Shown: positions 49,541-61,630 of the stretch, in pieces
Layout of the letters: every line of letters begins with the position of its first letter
Position numbering within the stretch: the first letter of the stretch is position 1
Assembly: GCF_000247815.1 (NCBI RefSeq)
Contig: NC_021678.1
Span: 28,307,749-28,371,748, forward strand
Length of the DNA stretch: 64,000 nucleotides
Direction: 5' to 3'
DNA from: Ficedula albicollis
Lineage: Eukaryota; Chordata; Aves; Passeriformes; Muscicapidae
Position numbers and translations under genes: made by a program
The notes under the pieces: model-generated
The model's input: only the letters and a program-made list of their open reading frames with translations
Databases searched by the model: none
Told to the model about the DNA's origin: nothing

Positions 49541-52500
49541 GACCTGGCTTGGTCTTTGCACCTAGTTTAGCATAGATTTAAATGGAAATTACTGAAGGTA
49601 TTGGATTATTTTAAACTTACTCTATTGACTTCAGTAGGCATGGAAGAACCATTCAGCAAATGCTTCCCTGAAAACAAAGAATGAAAACCCGGTGTCTGGG
49701 AATTTTAGGTGAGGGGATGCATGGACAGAGCAGCTGTTGATGTGAATCTGCTTCTGCAGCCTCGTGTCTCTTTGGACCTGTTCTTCTGCTTGTACCTTGG
49801 GCAGCTGTTGGCATAATTGTGAAGGGGGAAAAGGGTGTTTTCCTGCTGAGTTGCATGGGAGTGATAGCACAGAGTCTGAACCCTCAAAAGATTGACAGAT
49901 GCTTATCTAGTTGCTCTCGTCTCTGTTAAAGTCCGTGGCCCTGTTTTTAACCATGTGCAAGCCTCTGAAAAAGCAGAGCTGAAGTTAGTCATTTAGTCAC
50001 TAGTCAGGGCTAGTGAAAGCTTTCCTTGGAAAGAATTATAGGCCTAAGCATGGAACACAGAGACTCAGCCTGATTTTATCTGATACAACCATAACCTACC
50101 AAGGGAAATGAGATCAGGCTTGCCTGTGCCTTCTCTTTATTTGTACAATACTCCCAACACCAGCTGCATTCAGGGGCCAAGGCCCCGCTGTGCTGGGGAT
50201 GATACAAGCAAAGCTAATTGCATGTTGGCTAAAAACACAGCTCTTACACAGTTGTTGCACCTTTCATAAATACATTTCTAATAATCACCAGACAATAGCA
50301 CGGGCAAGCCAGAAGTATAACACAAAGCATAAGAATAAATTGCATTTAATTACAAGGAGAATCTAATTAAGCCTGATTTTCTAAGACCAGTGTTAGACTA
50401 GAAGTAACTTCATACACATTAATAGAGTTGTAACAAATGTGACCCGTGGTATAATGACAATGACTACTCAGGGGTGGATTGTCAGATTGATGCACGGCAT
50501 GACACGAACACCATCCCCTAATTTCAAAGGTGCAGAGTAGATCATTTTTATGCAGAACACAAGAGCTGCCATCCCCTCGTTACCTTCGTGCCTTGGCTTT
50601 ATGCTTTTGGCCATTTGCAGCGTTTTCCAACATTTTCCAGTCTGTTTGTTCTGGTATTTGTTGTCGATTAAGTAGCCAGGAACAAAACTCTTGGGCAGCA
50701 GTCGTGGTGTCTGCGCCGGGTCCTGCGGCTTCCTGGGATCAAACACCCTCCACAGCCCCCCAGGAGGGTGTTCTGTTCTCTGGGCTCAGAGCAACGCCGC
50801 GATGGTTAAATTTGGACTTCCCGAATGATTCACACAAGGGGGAAAATAGGACGTGGGGAAGTGGGAAACGTGGGGACGTTGTGGGAGTGCCAGGCCAGCC
50901 AGGCTTTGCAGAGCCAAGCTGGGTTTCACAGTGACGCACCCCTGTGTACAGGCAGGCTGGTTGGGAGCTGCTGATCTGCTCTCGAGCAACTTGTGGCACA
51001 CCGCAGGCTTTGTGAGGCTGGCAAAGTCGGAGCAGCTAATCAATTCTGCTTTATTCTCCTCACCACAGACCTGCGCCTGCAAAGCACAGCGCCGGTTTTA
51101 ATAGTGACATCTTGAGCGCCTTTCAGAGTCTGCTTGAAAGCAAATATAGGCCTTTTAATAGGTTATTTTAATGCATTAAACTATGGAGAGGAGGAAGAGA
51201 AGGGAAAAAAAAAATCACTGGCACACACATCTCTGCAAAAGTTTCAGAGTCTGGAAGAATCTGATCCAGAAACAAAAGCCCTTTGAATCTCTCCCCTTCC
51301 CTGCTCCCCATGCCTGGCTCCCCCTCCCCTTCCTTCCTTCACTTCTCCCTCCTCCTGCTGAGCAGTAACAGTGCCAACTTATCAGATACTTTTAGCTGCC
51401 AGCTTCCCAGATACTTTCCTTTGAATGTGACCTGGCAGCAGCTCGCTGCAACTTTTGAACTGCTATGTATGTCATATGCTAAGAAGAAGAAGAAGAAGGA
51501 GCTGAAGTATAATGACTACTGGAATACGCGATTCAAGACAAAGTCAAAATGCTTTCAGTGGGGAGCGGGAGGCAATTTATTTTAACTCGTAAGGCAACTT
51601 TGCTATCCGATAGGTAGGGGGGTGGGGAGGCGAGCAGGATAATCACTGTATTTTATCTTCACCTGAGGGCTGCGAGCCCACTGCCAGCATCCGCAGACTG
51701 CCCCTCCCCAGAGCCCCGAGGTGCCCGTGGGGTCTGGGGTGAGACAGGGAGGGGGCAAGGGCTGGCCAAGGAGGCACCTGGGGGCTCCATCCAGCCCAGA
51801 GGAAAAAGGGAAACTGAGACAAACCGACCCCTGCTGCACAGGGAAAAGCGCCAGGGATCAGCCACCTGCATTCCCATTTTCTGAGTCAGTGGGGTCCCTC
51901 TGTTACGTGAAGGGAGAGGAATATCCAGAAGTCCAAAGCACACACAGAAACAGGCAAACAGCGGAGCTTCCCACATCAGTACCAGCTCAGGAAAAGGCTA
52001 TTGCAGAATTATCATTCAATGATAATTAGACTTTTTTTTTTCCTTTTCTGGAGAAAAGTATGGATTTTGACATGTTGCTTTAAAATTATACAAATTAGTT
52101 ATGGAGGGAAGCATCTGATTAAAAACAAAGCAAATTCCATGAACAACAATACCCTCATTTCATTCAGAAGAAGAAATAGCTTTGTTTTTTGAAACAAAAC
52201 AAAAAAAAAATTCTTTTAGCAAGGTGAAAAGGAATAGAGTTTCCAAGGCTGAGACGGGGTACAAAGTGGTGACATTCATGAAAAGATGTTTCAAGTTATT
52301 GGGCATTAGCTTTTTCAATGTTTGTCTGGAAGGAAATGGTTGAATTCCCAAGTTTTTTGTTTCAGAGCAGAGTGGATGCGGTTTTCATGGTCTGTGGGGT
52401 GTTCTGCACAGAGGAGAAGTGGTTCCTGGACAGCTCTAGCTCCAATACTTCCAATGCCTGCAATGTCAGGGATCTCTCTGCCTGCAGCCGCCGGTCGAGG

Positions 52501-52849
52501 CTGTTAATAAAGGAATGCTGAGACTGGAGGAAGGTGGTTCAAGATGTTCCCTCCAGCTCAAGGTTACATTGCTCCAGGAAGACCCCAAGTGCTCCGTGAG
52601 CCTCTGCTTAACCCTCACTGAAACAGGTAGACTGGTAATTATTTGCTATGAAGTTTATTAGTGTCCTTGGCACATTTCAGCAGACGCAGATTAAGACCAC
52701 CTTGGCCCCGAGGAGTTTGCTGGTACACTGCCACCCTCACCGGGGCTTGGCAGGAGACTTAATACAATAATTTCACAAAGCGCTTTGAGATCAGGGGATG
52801 AAAGCTGCTACAGAAGTGCAAAATATAATGATTAATTGCCTTTTCTTGG
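49541..52849. other. Unique noncoding DNA
   Basis: Single-copy sequence. The part at 50210-50470 is AT-rich with several TAAT cores and could be regulatory. The part at 50690-50910 is CpG-richer than average. A short (AAG)n run lies at 51480-51498. No gene is supported. Confidence 0.45.
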
Positions 52850-53560
52850 TGGGAAGTTGCTATCATCTCTTCACTTTCTATGGCTGGCAAACCGGAGGGA
52901 GTATTTAACTTTTAAAAAAACCAACATCTTTACAAAGTAACAAATTAAGATGCAAATCTGGAGGGGTTTTTTCCCCTCTTCTTTTTTTTTTTCCCCTCTC
53001 TCTCTCTTTTTCTTTTTGCTAATTGGCAGAAAATTAATGACTGTGTTTCTGACTGAGCAGATGCTCTCGTCAAAAAAGGCAGATTTGGAATTTCTCTAAC
53101 CCTCCTTTTAAAAACACATCAAGAAGGCAGTAGCATGTGGCAGGTCAGAAATTAAGCGAAGGTAACTGTACAGCTTGTAAAGAACACAAAGGAGGTTTTG
53201 TGTGTGCATGTGAGTGAATGAGTGACTGAGAGGGGGGTGTTATTTTCCCCCCATCTCTCCCTTTTGTTTTAACTTCCTTGCATCGGATTTTATGGGGGTT
53301 TTTGTTTTTTTGTTGTCGTGGCATTTTTTTTTTTTAAACCCATATTCCACCGCAGCTCACAATTAGCAGCCAGGCCTCTGGGACCTAATTAACCAATTCA
53401 ATTAACAAAAAAAGCATACAAGTCACCCTGACATTTGTCAGCCATTAGGAGGGATGTCAGGCTGGTAGGTTCTACGACACATTAATGATGATTAGCTCAT
53501 TTGCGGCTCACTTTTACCCCAGGTGTCCACCTGGAGAGACTGGCACGGAACACTCTGCAG
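52850..53560. promoter_or_regulatory. Candidate conserved noncoding element (enhancer-like)
   Basis: After two T/C-rich runs there is a dense, repeat-free stretch with CTAATTAACCAATTCAATTA, ACATTTGTCAGCC, CATTAATGATGATTAGC and CAGGTGTCCACCTGG (an E-box palindrome at about 53520-53534). The clustering of homeodomain-type cores next to an E-box is enhancer-like. The function and any target gene are unknown. Confidence 0.3.
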
Positions 53561-54720
53561 ACAGGGAGAGGAGTTGGGGCTGGGAAGGGCTTTATGAAAC
53601 TGTGGTGACCCTCAAAGGGAGTTTTGACCTTTTATTGAACGTATAATCAATAAGATTTTTGCCTCAGCTGAGAGAAGCTGCTGTCCCCTCATCTGGCTCC
53701 TGTGCTCACTAACCTTCAGAGGAGCTCTGGCCCAAAGAGCCAGGGGACCAGTGCTTGCCCCAGGGGCTGAAAACCCTTGTTTTTCAACTCCTTCAGTGGG
53801 AGAGAAGTCTTTATAAACATTTTCCTTGTCGATAGCGCTGTTTACTTGCTTACCACAGCAGGGCTCCTTCACTGGGCTGGGGCTGTTGCTTGGTTCGAGC
53901 CAGGCTCTTTGTTCTCAGGATTGATTAACTGCAGTACTCTATATAATATAGGCAGATATTTATATAGACATCGCTTCCGCTCCTGCCTCTGATCTCCCTT
54001 AATTTAACTCCATTTCCCCAGCAGCATTGATTTAATAATAAGTGGCTGATTGTTACGGAAATGAAACCAAGAGAAACACCAGTAAAGATCACTTCCAGGA
54101 TGGGGAGATGTTTCACCCTTTGGGGATTTTCCTTCGTTTTTTTTTCTCAGCACCTGAGTGCAACTTTCCTTTCCTGCCCAGGGTCACCTGAGACTGCATC
54201 TGGCTGTTGCCATCCAGGGGAGAGCCAGATGTGGCTCCCATGCCCATAAAGGCTGCCCTGGGCTGGATGGAGAAAAGGTTTTGCTGAGATTTGCTCTTGA
54301 GGGGACATTCATGGGGCTGGCCAGGGTTCATGGGCAGTTCCCTTGCCCTGTGGAGGCTGTGAGGGTATTTCAGTGGTGGGAACACCCCTCCTGCATTGTG
54401 CAGGAGTCAGTGACCCCCATGACAGGCACAGTGGGATGCTGGCAGCATCCTGCTTCATCCCACCCAGCTCTCCTGCCTTCGCCATTCTTCTCCAACCACC
54501 CAGCTGGGGGCTCGTGTGTAACATAAAATGAGAAAAAACTGCATGCACAGGAGTCACCAGAAGTATCCATGGGGGTTCTTGCAGCTTCTCTCTCATTCAG
54601 ACCTGTCTGGCAGTGCTTTTCCTGGAGGAACAGAGAATATCAGCTTCTTTCTCCTTGCCTCTTCCTCTTGTCCATAGCACTGCTGGCCAGCCCTAGCCAA
54701 CAACAAACTACAGACTGCTA
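53561..54720. other. Unique noncoding DNA
   Basis: The part at 53920-54080 is AT-rich and motif-dense, with TTGATTAACTG and a TTTAATAATAAGTGG stretch. The rest is mixed composition. Frames up to 122 codons are unrecognised. Confidence 0.45.
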
Positions 54721-54744
54721 TCAAGGAAGAGATTTCTTCCTTGA
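54721..54744. repeat. Perfect 10-bp inverted repeat at a duplication start
   Basis: TCAAGGAAGA (54721-54730) and TCTTCCTTGA (54735-54744) are exact reverse complements around a 4-nt loop. The right arm lies inside the 61-bp duplicated unit, while the left arm lies just outside it. Confidence 0.85.
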
Positions 54745-54850
54745 TTTTGGCGTTTTGCAAGTTTCCTGCCCTCAGGGTGAACTCCTCACTAGATTTCTTC
54801 CTTGATTTTGGCACTTTGCAAGTTTCCTGCCCTCAGGGTGAACTCCTCAC
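54730..54850. repeat. 61-bp tandem duplication (2 copies)
   Basis: Copy 1 is 54730-54790 and copy 2 is 54791-54850, with two mismatches (GCGTTTT versus GCACTTT). Confidence 0.95.
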
Positions 54851-57800
54851 GTGCAAAGGCAGTGACAGCAAAGTGTGAAGCCCAGGCACACCTCTGAGCA
54901 GGGGAGAAAGCCCAGAGAGCAGTTCAAAGGCAATCGGGTGCTTTCCTTAATTTCAATTAAATCCTAACTGCCTCTTCACATCAACTAATCACCGAGGGGC
55001 TGATTCAGCTCCTTCTGCAAAACAGGACATGTATCAATAGCCAGAGCCAAGCACTCCTTCCTGGAAATCTGCAGTGCACAATAGTAAATACAGAGAACCG
55101 GGACTATTCATGTGCTAACAATGCAGCGGCAGCAGCCCTTTATTGTCACACACATTGTTAAACCCACAAAGAGCAACTGGTAGGTTAAATCTATTTTAGC
55201 TGGGAAAGCTTGACAAAAATCCTTGCCACCAAGCATTTGATACTGATCACAGTGTCACATCAGGGAACAGCAAGCTCAAAGGAACAAGTCATTTTTTTTT
55301 TATTTCTGAACTTTAGAGGCAACGGCCTCTCCTCTTCGCTGGCTCCCCAGGTCTTAGTCCTCTTAGTAGGAGGTGGGCTTTTTTTTTATTTTTATTTTTC
55401 TTCATGCCACTCAATGAGAGCAAATTCGCAGGGGTGGGGAGGGGAGGATAAAAAAAGCAGGAGACACAGAATGCTCTATTGAGGCAACACAGGTGGATAG
55501 GAATGTGAACACAAGCTCCTTCCTCAAGGGAAATCAAATCCAAACCTCGGGATGGCAGCAAAGGGTGTGGCTTGCGAGGCAGCAGGACCGCTGGTGGCAA
55601 ACAATCACGGCACAGATCAGCTGTCTCATACAGAGACAGCCTACCCAGAGCATCTCTCTGAAATAAACACCTCGGTATTAACACAAAGGGCTCCACTCAG
55701 ATGGATCTGTCTGAGCTGCTAACATTACTGTAACCTATTCATTTTTCCTGGGAGTTTTCTATGCAACGGGACCAGGTGGTTTTTTTCCCCCCTGTAACAC
55801 ACCCCCATCAGAAATTATGCTAATTACCACAGGCAGTCTCCACAAAGGTCTCTTTAAAAAAACAAACAAACAAACTCTGGGTCTGGAAAAGGACAAAGCT
55901 CCCATAAAGAAGATGAGAAAAAATTCTTACACAGCACCATTTGTCCCCATTGCAGGGATCACTGAATACTGCCAGGAAGGTCTGGTGTGACAAGGGGACA
56001 TTAATGTTTTCCAGCTGGTGGAGCCTGTCTGTTGCCTACTGGAATATTCTTATTTAGATGATGGCAACGAGTGACTCCTTAAAAGGGTGATGCAAAGCTT
56101 CTAAAGTAGGATCCCACACTGATTTTCTAACCCATGTGTTGGTTTTATAAGGACATTGAAGATAGCTCTGTAATTGTGGATGTCTTTTGTATTAAGGTGT
56201 TCCTCTTAAATTTTACAAGTGGATTTTTAACATTAGCAGAAATAACAACTCACTGGGAGAATAAAGCCCAGGGCTCTCAACATAAACCAGCATTTTTTTA
56301 ACTCCCGTGCCTCAGAGAGACAAGGTCAGCAGGGGATAAGAAATTGCATATGCTGTGTTTTCTGGGAAGAGTGGATGGCCTTGGCTCCCTGAAAATCCTT
56401 CTATGTATGTATGGGTGAAGAGAGGAGTCTGGATTAATGTCTTTGAATGCAAAAGGAACTTGGAAAACACCAGTAGGCAGGATTTTGAACTACCCACCAG
56501 AGGACATCGTGTGTTGTGCAAGGAAACCTGGGATAAAGGAATTCACCAGCTAAAACAAACTTCACATTCCAGAACACTCTAAAAGAATTTTTCAAGGGGA
56601 AGAAAAAAAAAAAAAAAAGATCTATTTCAAAACCAGGGCTGTATTAAACGCAGTGATTCTCATAAGCATCACCACCTCAGCCTGGGCACCCAGGAGCCTT
56701 TCAGCTGCCCCAGGGACAAGGGTGAACTCCAACTGCACCTTGACCCTGCTGTCAGAGGTCGATGTGGTCCCTGTGCCAAGTTTCTTTGTCATACTGCCAC
56801 TCTGCTGAGAACCTTATGGCTCAATTTTATGGATGAATTTTATGCCATTGAAAGCCAGCCAGGCAGTGTGGAGAGGCTGTTTGCTCAGCCATAGCGGGAG
56901 TATCTGAAAACACTGACATCTTGTGACAGTTTGGAGTGAGATGACAACAGAAAAGAGCTGGAGAGCTGGCAGGGTGTCCATGCCTCTTCAAGGACTGGAG
57001 ATTTTAAAGAGGCTTTTACATTTATTGCCATTTTTCGCATGCCTTCTGCACCACAGCCTGTTTGGAGGTGCTGCTGCTGCCAGTGTGAGCAGGTTCACGT
57101 GGCCATTGAAGGTGTTCAAGCCCTGAGTTTTTGCCCACCTTGCTGCTCATTCGCACTGTTACCCTTCAAACAAAGGTTTGATAGTCAAATTTAACTGCGA
57201 TAGTGTGTGCAGCCCCAATGTGGGGACAGCCCTTTCCTGCAAGCTGCAGCCCCTCCTGCTGCCCACAGACCCCTTCCCATGCAGGGTGACCCCAGGACAT
57301 CGTGGGCACACCCTGCCCTGCCCCACACACCCCTGCACACCTGCAGGAGCAGCAGGCCACTGACCCCCTGCCCAAATGCTGCACGAGGAGCGGCAGCAGC
57401 CCACATCAATAAAACATTTCGTGTCCCAGAAAACTGGTTTTAGCTTCTTCAAGACCACAATGGGGGAATATCTGACTGATGCTGCCAGTGGTGCAGGAAT
57501 GGGGCAGGGCTGTGGTGTGTGGTGCTGCATCCTCGCCCAAATTGTCATCACAGCTCCAAGGGCTGCCCTCCAAACCAAACCAGAGGGAAAAGTGCTGCCA
57601 GAGAAGCCACACCAAGTCCCTGGTCTGGACCAAGCCATCAGGTTCTCCAAGCTTTCCTCTTGTGTTCAGGTCTTTGATTTAGATTGAATGTTGCTTATTT
57701 ATGAAAAATAAGTATTTTTAAGCCCAGGCAGTTAAATTGAGGTGTCCTTTTCTAGCCCAGCTAGGTTTTCCTTCCCCATGGGAAAAGTCAAGTCTCAGTG

Positions 57801-58587
57801 CACCTAGGGACTGCCGGTCTCAAATGTTTAAATTCCAGAATCAGGAGATTTGCCTTAAAATTATAAGATGAAAAAAGAATTGGAGATGTTTATTTGCTTA
57901 GCCCTTTGCTTAGGTCTTTTGAGGAGTGAATATCATGTTTTCAAACTTTACTGGCAACCACTGTGAAAGATTTTTTTTTAAAGAAATGACAAGTTCTTCG
58001 TATATTCATATGACTCCCAGAGCTGGCAATTTAAGGAAAATTATCAGGACTCAAGATAAAACTGAAAGCTGGTATTGTTGGGGCTCAAATTGAAAGTTAT
58101 TTTGTAACTTAGCTACAGAGTAGAAAATCAATAAAAATAATGTGATTATAGGACATTATTTATTCCCTTTTTAGCAGCTATATAAATATTATTAAATGTA
58201 GGAATCTTACCTAATTAGTTCAATTCCTTTTCACTTGCAGGAATGTGTTATAAGGAGAATCAAACAAATAAATGCTGATAATTATGACAAACAACACAAA
58301 AGGCTTGCTGTGAAAATTTAAAATAAATTTGTAATAGTTGGAAAAGAAATAGCTGGTTGAGAAACCAGGCAGGGCTTTCCAACTCCTTTTATTAAAGAGA
58401 AACTAGACTGTTTTTAGATTTCTTTCTTTGAAAGATCCCTAGGTGTTACGAATAGTCTGCTAAGCAGAGTCCAGGTAAGGCTGATGAACTGCTTTAACCA
58501 GCTTCTGTTTCCAAAATTAAAGTTCTGTGGGCAGAAGAGGTCGTCAGGGTGGCTTGCTTTTTCCTTATTGAAGTCGTGTTTGGGCTT
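54851..58587. other. Unique noncoding DNA
   Basis: No gene is recognised in about 3.7 kb. A (CAAA)n run is near 55857-55875 and a 16-base A-run near 56603-56618. Frames up to 163 codons on either strand near 57159-57690 overlap one another in a GC-rich patch and have no known domain. Confidence 0.5.
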
Positions 58588-58925
58588 CACAGATTTTAAA
58601 GCCTGAAGGGACTATTATGATTCCCTTGCCTGACCTCCTGCATAACACAGACTGCAGAACCTCACCCAATAATTTTCGCATCAAACCCATAACTTCTGTT
58701 TGATCTAGAGCATATCTTTTACATCAAGACTGGATATCTTCTTAAAGACTTCAAAAGTGATGGGGAATCTACCAAGTTCCTAGATAAGATAGTTTGAATT
58801 TGTCTAACTTCAGCTTTCAATCACTGGATCTCATTATGCCTTTTTCTGCTAGATTAAAGACTCTCCTTCCATCAGAAACCTCTTCCTCATGTAGGTACTT
58901 GAAGACCTTGAGAGGGTGATAAGAG
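58588..58925 (-). mobile_element. Ancient CR1-family LINE 3' fragment, minus strand
   Basis: The plus strand reads as the reverse complement of an old amniote CR1 3' end. The start, with GCCTGAAGGGACTATTATGA followed by TGACCTCCTGCATAACACAG, keeps the order of the consensus known from turtle and crocodile genomes. CTTCTGTTTGATCTAGAGCA and TGCTAGATTAAAGA follow in the expected order. It is diverged and truncated. I am confident it is an old retroposon, less so of the exact subfamily. Confidence 0.7.
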
Positions 58926-60605
58926 AGGATGATATTTCTTGAATGGTTGAAGAGAATGTGTCATCTTAACAAAGATAAAAACTTATCCGTGGATATTCTT
59001 TATTTTCCCCCCAGTTTAGTGCTGGTAAAAGGTGAAACCAGTAGACTGCTCTGGTGAGCAAAGATTACTGCCAAGAAGAAGGGCTACAGCATCAAACTCT
59101 GACTACCTCCTTGTAAGGTATATTACAGTGGATCTGAGAATGTCTGTCAATTAAAATGCCCTTCCTTTTTCCAAGTAGAGACATTATCATACAGTAGGAT
59201 GCAGCATCTGCCCATATGATTGGAGATTGTGTTTTCAACAGGCATTTACAGTTTTAATCCACTCAGGAATGATCCATTTCACAATTTTTTTATCCTTTCC
59301 TTTTAAAACACAAGCACAAGGATAGCGTCACCTCAGGCTACGTCTGTTTTAAAAATGTTTACTACAGTCCCAGGAAAAAGTCTATTTTTTGTGTGTGTGA
59401 ATCTACATAAAGGGCTAATTTTTGCTGTAGGCTAATTGCGAAATTACATACGCTTTAAAAAAAAGAAAAAAACAACCAACCAAACAAGCAAAAAATACCA
59501 ACAAACTGAAATGCAGCACCTCCATTCCCAAACAACTCCTTTCCTGCCCATCTAAAACAGTCTTATTGTTGTAAAATAGGAGAGGACAAAGGAAGTGCAA
59601 GAAAGAAATATTTGCATGGAGGTCAGTGGCTCCTAATTCTCTCCATGGCCTTTTCCTCCCTCTTCAGACCACTGACAAGAATCCCAGTGATTATTTGGCC
59701 AAGGAGTTTACAGGAACACTGCACAGTGTATTGTTTGTCCAAGGTGGATAATGCCATGAAGTGTATTCAGCTGGAATGCTCCACACCTTTGTGTGAAGGA
59801 ATAAAGGAGATTATTAATGGGTAGTGGCAAACCACTGGGTTCATGTTATAAGCTCTGTCCTGGATCCCTTTTGATGGGACACAGTGCTCACTTCCACACA
59901 CACTGCCTGACTTGAGCAGAGTAACATTTCCAGGCCAGCACTGGAGCTCCCAAGTTCATATCTGGTGCCTTTCCAGAGCCATGTCTTTCCAAAGGGAGTG
60001 TCTAACTGTATGTTATCAATGGATTTAAGATTAAGGAAAAATTGGGATCTTTTTTTTTCTATTTAATTATGTAATTCTTGACAGTCCAAGGTGGAGCCAA
60101 GAGCTCTGCAGGATCAAACAGATGATGGGTATGACAACAAGAATGAGTTTTTTCCCAGAGAAATTATTTTCTTACATCTCAAAAAACTCCAAACCTCTTT
60201 TAACGTCATGTTTCACTTTTTCCATTGTGCAAACATTAGGGATAAGGATGGAAACAGCTAATGGTATTTTTGGCCCAGCTCAGTGATGTTTTGGATAGAG
60301 ATAAAATGCTGGATGTTTCAGCAGAATTGGCTTTATCATGAGGTGCTCCAGGCTCTCCCGTGGGTTCAGCCACGTGCTGGCTGGGCAGTGAGGTCTGGCA
60401 TCCAGCCAGTGTCATCCAGAGAGCTGAAAGGGCCTGGAGGAGCTGGAGGGTTACGTGCGCACAGACAGGTCTGCCTTATTAGAACAGGCAGGGCACACAG
60501 TTTGCCTTTGGAGCCAGCACCTGCCAACACAAACTCAGCTTTCCAGTGTCAGTTGGGAACTAGCCCACAGAAGCCAGTTTTGAAGGCGCTGCTGGGCCAG
60601 GAGCT
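58926..60605. other. Unique noncoding DNA
   Basis: Single-copy sequence with an A/C-rich tract at about 59454-59495. A 174-codon plus frame (60283-60807) runs into the duplicated block and is unrecognised. Confidence 0.5.
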
Positions 60606-61458
60606 CAGCCCCAGCTGCATGGAGCAGAAGGGGCAGTTTGCTCTGCACTGCCTGCCCTGTGCTGGCTGCTCACTGAGCTGTACTCCAGTCACAGGGATGT
60701 TTGAGCAGCCCTTGAGCCCCACTAAACACCACTGTCTTTGGTCATACCCAGGCACTCTTCAGCAGGGAATGATAAATCAACATTGGGAAATGAATTTTTT
60801 TAAGTAAAGGCTCTCGTAAAGGCCACTTATTATCCCAAGACATTCATCATCTCCCCATGGATATGTCGATTTGTCTCTTCACAAACAAGTGACACCTAAC
60901 ACTGCTTCAAGAGATGGAAAATCTGTTTGAAAACAGGTTTCTTCTTGTACCTACCAGAAGGTGTTTTGTTGAAGAGTATGAGTTTTCTTCCTCTCTTTTT
61001 TTCAGCCCCAGCTGCATGGAGCAGAAGGGGCAGTTTGCTCTGCACTGCCTGCCCTGTGCTGGCTGCTCACTGAGCTGTACTCCGGTCACAGGGATGTTTG
61101 AGCAGCCCTTGAGCCCCACTAAACACCACTGTCTTTGGTCATACCCAGGCACTCTTCAGCAGGGAATGTTAAATCAACATTGGGAAATGAATTTTTTTTA
61201 AGTAAAGGCTCTCATAAAGGCCACTTATTATCCCAAGACATTCATCATCTCCCCATGGATATGGCGATTTGTCTCTTCACAAACAAGTGACACCTAACAC
61301 TGCCATCTCCCCATGGATATGTCGATTTGTCTCTTCACAAACAAGTGACACCTAACACTGCTTCAAGAGATGGAAAATCTGTTTGAAAACAGGTTTCTTC
61401 TTGTACCTACCAGAAGGTGTTTTGTTGAAGAGTATGAGTTTTCTTCCTCTCTTTTTTT
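60606..61458. repeat. 397-bp tandem duplication (2 copies, second enlarged)
   Basis: Copy 1 is 60606-61002. Copy 2 begins at 61003 and ends near 61458, longer because it contains a further 58-bp duplication. I count about five differences, including one extra T. At the junction a pyrimidine run ending in CAG is fused to the unit start, producing a splice-acceptor-like sequence absent from the left end of copy 1. Confidence 0.95.
61246..61361. repeat. 58-bp tandem duplication nested in copy 2
   Basis: The units are 61246-61303 and 61304-61361, with one mismatch (GGCG versus GTCG). The unit is single in copy 1, so this event followed the 397-bp duplication or occurred in only one copy. Confidence 0.95.
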
Positions 61459-61502
61459 ACAAAGGAAAGATTTCCCATACACCCTCACTCCAAATGGCTG
61501 AA

Positions 61503-61630
61503 CACACCTATTGGGGGTACAGGGAATATTTTCAACATCTCCTTACATTGCCCTCTCTGCCTCCTGCACACCTATTGGGGGTGCAGGGAATATTTTTAAC
61601 ATCTCCTTACATTGCCCTCTCTGCCTCCTC
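61503..61630. repeat. 64-bp tandem duplication (2 copies)
   Basis: Copy 1 is 61503-61566 and copy 2 is 61567-61630, with two transitions. It lies only about 45 bp right of the 397-bp duplication. Confidence 0.95.
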
